DNA from: an uncultured Planctomycetota bacterium
Lineage (GTDB): Bacteria > Planctomycetota > SZUA-567 > JAFGNG01
DNA: 9,715 nt
NCBI GenBank assembly: GCA_947311175.1
Contig: CAMZKK010000064.1
Location: forward strand, 1-9,715
Reading direction: 5' to 3'
Shown here: piece by piece, positions 6,175-9,715 of the stretch
Layout: each line of letters starts with the position of its first letter
How positions within the stretch are numbered: position 1 is the first letter of the stretch
Position numbers and translations under genes: made by a program
The notes under the pieces: model-generated
Database searches by the model: none
Told to the model about the DNA's origin: nothing
What the model saw: only the letters and a program-made list of their open reading frames with translations

Positions 6175-8028
6175 CTAAGTATCTGGCTCTAGAACCGCTT
6201 TTATAATGGCTCTTATTGCCGGATAAGGTACCACTAATTTAGAATTAATGTTTGGAATAAGACTAAGGTTATCCGAGTTTCCTTGACTATACCCAAAAAA
6301 CAAAACAAGCGGTAGTGCTACATCTTTAATGTTACGATATTTTTTGGCATAGATTACCGATTTATGTGGTTTTCCTGCCACACTATATGCTTGTCCATAT
6401 TTTGCATAAGCCATAGCCGCAGTCTTGATATAGCTCAATGGGTTAATCATAAAGGCAGACGATATTTTTTTTCTATCAATCAAGTTAAACGTATTCTTAC
6501 CGAGCAATGATTTGCTAAAACTACGCCCTCCTCTTGTAGAATCAACAAGCATTTGTATCGAATTTTCAGAATTTGGCCCCGTTGCAACAAGCATAAGATT
6601 GCCATTTAATGCCATAAAATATTTGCCTTTATATCCTTTAAATGAATCTTTAGAAACAGAGTCATCTCGTTTTATGCTAAAATCAACATCGAATCGATGA
6701 AGTTCTCCACCCGCAAAAGCATCACTCTGGTTATCATGAGTAAAAACAACTGTAACCCCGTTTCTTTCAAGCTGCTCAACAAAACTACTTCTAGGCCCTA
6801 ATATTTCTGAGATTTTTTCAATAAATAATGAAAATGCACTTGGATTATCAAGCATAACAATTGCAACTTTATCTGCCTTGATACCGCCATGAATTGTCAG
6901 CTCCCGATTTGTAGGATCAATCGGTGAAGCAATGGGGGCAGAAACTACCTCAGAAGGCTTCATTAAAATAATCTGTTTTTTTATAGATTCAATATTATCT
7001 TTTGTCTCCGAATCGACCGCACCCTCTAATACTAATGCCATAATACTAGCAATGCGAGTAGATACTAAATCAAAGCCTGTTATGGATACCTTCTTCCATG
7101 CCATCATTACGGTAGATGTAGGTAAATATTTTATCAATTTAGGTTCGGAGGGGGTAGTATCTTTTATCACCTGTGCCAAAGGTCCATCTTCTATTTCAAT
7201 ATTACTCGCAATCTCAACCTTTGAATTATTAAAAGTAAGAGATAATTTAAGTTTAACCAACTGATTGACAAGATGTCTAATCTCCGACAATGATTCTTCC
7301 GTAATCCTTTTAAATGACTGCTTGTTTTTTTGATTGTCCCCAACAGACAAATCATTGGCAATATCCTCCTCCACTCGCGCTAAGGTTTTATCGATAAGAG
7401 ATGCATAGTTAATCAAGATTCTCTTACAATGAAGATAAACATCTAAATCACTTTGATTTTTATTCAATGCCCCTGCCCTAAGCTTACTATAAAAAGCATA
7501 GGCAAAAAGCATTGTCTCTTTATCTGAGCCAAACAAAATCAGGTTATCGTGAACTACTGCAACGTAAAAATCTCCGCCATGAGCGTGTAGCTCTCGAAAA
7601 TGAGTAATACTTCCACCAATAGAGTTATTCATAATAGTAGATCTTGATTCAACCTGTCGCAAGAACAAACTAGGATCGTCAACAGATACTGCGGTTATTG
7701 AAAAATATTTTCTATTTTTGTTAGACTTAAAGACAAGGCACTCAAGAAATGAATCGTCTTTTAATGATGAAAAATCCGGGATATGCAAGTAAGAAGTAAT
7801 CGGTCTGATTGAAACCCCAGGCAATGTCCAGCCAGGGGCAATTGATGAAAGCATATTATCAAATTGTGTGCCGAACCTTTGAATATTATTTATTCTCACT
7901 GCAATACTAAGGGTTGGTAACTTTTCAAATATTTCTGAGTTGGCTTCTTTGTCTTTGGCAAATATTGTCGATGCTAATGAAAAAATAAAGATAGCCAATA
8001 TAGTTAAATTTAAAATTTTAACATTCAT
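6175..8028 (-). CDS. Secreted protein of unknown function with two similar halves
   Basis: A 617-residue protein with a clear Sec signal peptide, hydrophobic through about residue 23 and probably cleaved after A24 (TIFA then KDKEA). No lipobox and no further membrane segment. It has two similar halves. LPTLSIAVRINNIQ (37-50) echoes LPTSTVMMAWKKVS (302-315). VDDPSLFLRQV (116-126) echoes LDNPSAFSLFI (393-403). FYVAVVHDNLILFGSDKE (154-171) echoes YFMALNGNLMLVATGPNS (470-487). A closing LKLSLTFNNS (260-269) echoes LPLVLFFGYS (572-581). The pattern of a short LP-beta start followed by a DN-LILF-type strand recalls large exported proteins of the DUF3352 sort, but I cannot confirm that family. No catalytic motif is visible. 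The ATG is two bases after the proA stop codon with only a weak ribosome site, which suggests coupled translation. The lipoprotein gene follows after 65 bases. A periplasmic or cell-surface role is inferred from the signal peptide only. Confidence 0.8.
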   Translation of the reverse strand: MNVKILNLTILAIFIFSLASTIFAKDKEANSEIFEKLPTLSIAVRINNIQRFGTQFDNMLSSIAPGWTLPGVSIRPITSYLHIPDFSSLKDDSFLECLVFKSNKNRKYFSITAVSVDDPSLFLRQVESRSTIMNNSIGGSITHFRELHAHGGDFYVAVVHDNLILFGSDKETMLFAYAFYSKLRAGALNKNQSDLDVYLHCKRILINYASLIDKTLARVEEDIANDLSVGDNQKNKQSFKRITEESLSEIRHLVNQLVKLKLSLTFNNSKVEIASNIEIEDGPLAQVIKDTTPSEPKLIKYLPTSTVMMAWKKVSITGFDLVSTRIASIMALVLEGAVDSETKDNIESIKKQIILMKPSEVVSAPIASPIDPTNRELTIHGGIKADKVAIVMLDNPSAFSLFIEKISEILGPRSSFVEQLERNGVTVVFTHDNQSDAFAGGELHRFDVDFSIKRDDSVSKDSFKGYKGKYFMALNGNLMLVATGPNSENSIQMLVDSTRGGRSFSKSLLGKNTFNLIDRKKISSAFMINPLSYIKTAAMAYAKYGQAYSVAGKPHKSVIYAKKYRNIKDVALPLVLFFGYSQGNSDNLSLIPNINSKLVVPYPAIRAIIKAVLEPDT

Positions 8029-8030
8029 AA

Positions 8031-9293
8031 TTAGTCTCTAATATTTCCATTGCCTTCAACCGTAAATTTATATGTTGTCAATTCTTCTAATCCAACAGGT
8101 CCTCTAGCATGAAGTTTATTGGTGGAAATGCCTATCTCCGCACCGAACCCATATTCAAAGCCATCGCTAAACCTTGTGCTTGCATTAACCATTACTGATG
8201 AGCTATCGACACCTTTTTTAAAATAATCAGCAGATGCAAGACTATCAGTAACAATAGCATCGGTATGCCCTGATCCATAAATTCCGATATGCGTAACCGC
8301 ATTTTCAATATTTCCAACAACCTTAATTGATAAAACATTTTCAAGATACTCGGTTGCCCAATCAACAGAGGTCGCTTCTTCAATTTTAATCTTTAGATCA
8401 TTGGCAATTGCCAAAGTTTTCTTACATCCCAAAAGTTTGGTTTTTTTATCTTTGAATGCTTTCAAAGCAATAGGCAAAAACTTTTTAGCAATTGACTTAT
8501 GAACAAGCAATGTCTCCATCGCATTACATACTCCGGTGCGGTGGGTTTTGGCATTAATTGCAATATCAACGCCCATATTGATATTTGCATATTCATCAAT
8601 ATAGACATGACAAATTCCGTCAAGATGAGAAATTACCGGAATTACGCTATTCTCCTTCACCGCTTTAATCAATCCCTTACCACCTCGTGGGATAACAACA
8701 TCAATATACTTATCTTGTTTCATTAATTCATTGGCAAGATTACGATCAGGAGTTTTAACAACTTGCACACAACCAACATTCAGACCTACCTTTTTTAAAG
8801 CTGAGGTAAAAATCTTGCCAAGAGCAATATTGCTGTAAATTGCCTCTTTTCCACCACGCAAGATAACTGCATTTCCACTTTTTAAAGCCAAACCGGCGGC
8901 GTCAATTGTTACATTAGGGCGACTTTCAAATATCATAAAGATAACCCCCAAAGGGATTCTTACTTTATTTATTTTTAATCCATTAGGACGAGTCCATCCT
9001 TTTATTACCTGTCCGGTCGGATCAGGTAAAGCAGCAATTTGTCTAACCCCCTCTGCCATCTGTTCAAGTCTTCTTTTATCTATCTTAAGTCTATCTATCA
9101 TCGCAGAAGACAATCCGTTTTTCTTTGCGGATAATAAATCTTTTTTATTTTCAATCACAATCTTTTTATAATTTTTGGTAAGCATTGTTGCAACCGTTAG
9201 CAAACAGTCATTTTTTATTTTCTCACTCACCTGTGCTAATTCACGACCTGCCTGACGAGCAGTTTGCGCCAAAGCTTCTGCATTATAATTCAT
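8031..9293 (-). CDS. proA: Glutamate-5-semialdehyde dehydrogenase (gamma-glutamyl phosphate reductase)
   Basis: This enzyme reduces gamma-glutamyl phosphate with NADPH to glutamate-5-semialdehyde, the second step of proline synthesis from glutamate. The product is 420 residues (417 in E. coli) and is recognisable throughout: RIPLGVIFMIFESRPNVTID, LKSGNAVILRGGKEA, DKYIDVVIPRGG, VNASTRFSDG and the C-terminal KLHARGPVGLEELTTYK. The catalytic cysteine of the aldehyde dehydrogenase fold is in GVCNAMETLLV (C256 from this start). I prefer the ATG at 9291-9293: an AGGTGA matching the extended anti-Shine-Dalgarno lies five bases upstream, and the length fits the family. A GTG at 9300-9302 in the same frame would add three residues and overlap proB by eight bases, with no clear ribosome site. 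The ATG is one base after the proB stop codon, so proB and proA form an operon, as in many bacteria, with probable translational coupling. The enzymes are thought to channel the unstable gamma-glutamyl phosphate. Confidence 0.97.
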   Translation of the reverse strand: MNYNAEALAQTARQAGRELAQVSEKIKNDCLLTVATMLTKNYKKIVIENKKDLLSAKKNGLSSAMIDRLKIDKRRLEQMAEGVRQIAALPDPTGQVIKGWTRPNGLKINKVRIPLGVIFMIFESRPNVTIDAAGLALKSGNAVILRGGKEAIYSNIALGKIFTSALKKVGLNVGCVQVVKTPDRNLANELMKQDKYIDVVIPRGGKGLIKAVKENSVIPVISHLDGICHVYIDEYANINMGVDIAINAKTHRTGVCNAMETLLVHKSIAKKFLPIALKAFKDKKTKLLGCKKTLAIANDLKIKIEEATSVDWATEYLENVLSIKVVGNIENAVTHIGIYGSGHTDAIVTDSLASADYFKKGVDSSSVMVNASTRFSDGFEYGFGAEIGISTNKLHARGPVGLEELTTYKFTVEGNGNIRD

Positions 9294-9294
9294 T

Positions 9295-9715
9295 TCATTC
9301 ACCTTTATTTTCAGTACAAACTAAATTATCTCTATGAACAACGGTGCCGGCGCAAGCACTACCAAGCACCGTAGCAATCTCTGAGGTTTGACAACCGATA
9401 ATCTTGGTAAGTTGTGTTGAAGTAAAATTAGAAATTCCAACAGCTACTCGAACTTTATTTTTATCAACAATAGTTATTGGGTCCCCTATTTTAAAAACTC
9501 CCGAAACCCCTATCATGCCTGCAGGTAACAAACTTTTTCCATCTTTCATTAAAGCACTTGCTGCCCCATCGTCAATAATTACTTCACCTTCCGACTGAAG
9601 ATTAGACAACCATTTTTTTTTAGAGTTGCGAATATTTATATTCGCGGCAAAAAAAGTTCCCACATCTTCTAACGAAAAAATCTTGGTGATTACACAGATA
9701 TTCGTACGAATGTAC
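9295..9715 (-). CDS. proB: Glutamate 5-kinase, C-terminal part (runs off right edge)
   Basis: The last 139 codons of proB; the frame is open to the window edge, where the first complete codon is TAC at 9712-9714. Glutamate 5-kinase phosphorylates glutamate with ATP to gamma-glutamyl phosphate, the committed and usually proline-inhibited step of proline synthesis. Visible landmarks are the end of the amino-acid-kinase domain (VGTFFAANINIRNSKKKW, compare VGTLFHAQ and RKRW in E. coli) and the PUA domain. The PUA domain starts at about GEVIIDDGAASALMKDGKSL and runs through LLPAGMIGVSGVFKIGDPI to the closing TVVHRDNLV, which matches the AVHRDD end of E. coli ProB. So this is the long, PUA-containing form. 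A GTG at 9661-9663 lies within the gene and is not the start. Stop TGA (9295-9297) sits one base from the preferred proA start. The ATP and glutamate-binding residues are outside the window. Confidence 0.95.
   Translation of the reverse strand, partial: YIRTNICVITKIFSLEDVGTFFAANINIRNSKKKWLSNLQSEGEVIIDDGAASALMKDGKSLLPAGMIGVSGVFKIGDPITIVDKNKVRVAVGISNFTSTQLTKIIGCQTSEIATVLGSACAGTVVHRDNLVCTENKGE

Noticed and set aside
6932..7264. Plus-strand open frame of 110 codons
   Set aside because: Antisense within the 617-residue secreted-protein gene, which has a signal peptide, coupled start and internal repeats; no ribosome site.

Overview
The window is AT-rich (G+C roughly one third by eye) and reads as the chromosome of a diderm (Gram-negative-type) bacterium. 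It has a porin-like exported protein, a classical lipobox lipoprotein, Sec signal peptides and Shine-Dalgarno sites such as AGGAGG. The mix of a coiled-coil/porin protein and large exported proteins of unknown function resembles PVC-group (for example Lentisphaerota-like) genomes. That is only an impression, and the phylum cannot be fixed from this sequence. I see no tRNA, rRNA, CRISPR array, insertion sequence or phage gene.

Layout, left to right. (1) 1-321, minus: the 5' end of an outer-membrane porin-like gene running off the left edge. (2) 322-760: a 439-base AT-rich divergent intergenic region holding a perfect 18-bp tandem duplication, a candidate promoter for the porin-like gene and a candidate hairpin. 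(3) 761-1864, plus: a soluble receiver-histidine kinase. (4) 1879-1926: a perfect 21-bp-stem bidirectional terminator shared with the convergent gene. (5) 1992-3245, minus: glutamate dehydrogenase. (6) 3413-4366, plus: a SAM-dependent methyltransferase with an N-terminal zinc-ribbon-like Cys4 motif. (7) 4368-9715, minus: a tightly packed five-gene set read from the right edge. It runs proB (partial), proA, a 617-residue secreted protein with two similar halves, a lipoprotein with aspartate-rich repeats, and a GT-B-type glycosyltransferase.

How the genes fit together. Glutamate dehydrogenase joins 2-oxoglutarate and ammonium to glutamate (in either direction). ProB and ProA convert glutamate to glutamate-5-semialdehyde, the precursor of proline; proC is not in the window. 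The three genes after proA are separated by 2, 65 and 2 bases and are probably cotranscribed with proBA, although they look like envelope or glycan functions rather than proline metabolism. The methyltransferase converges on the glycosyltransferase with a single base between stop codons, and both could act on surface glycans. The most interesting parts are the two secreted proteins of unknown function downstream of proBA, with their internal repeat architecture, and the tandem repeat in front of the kinase gene.
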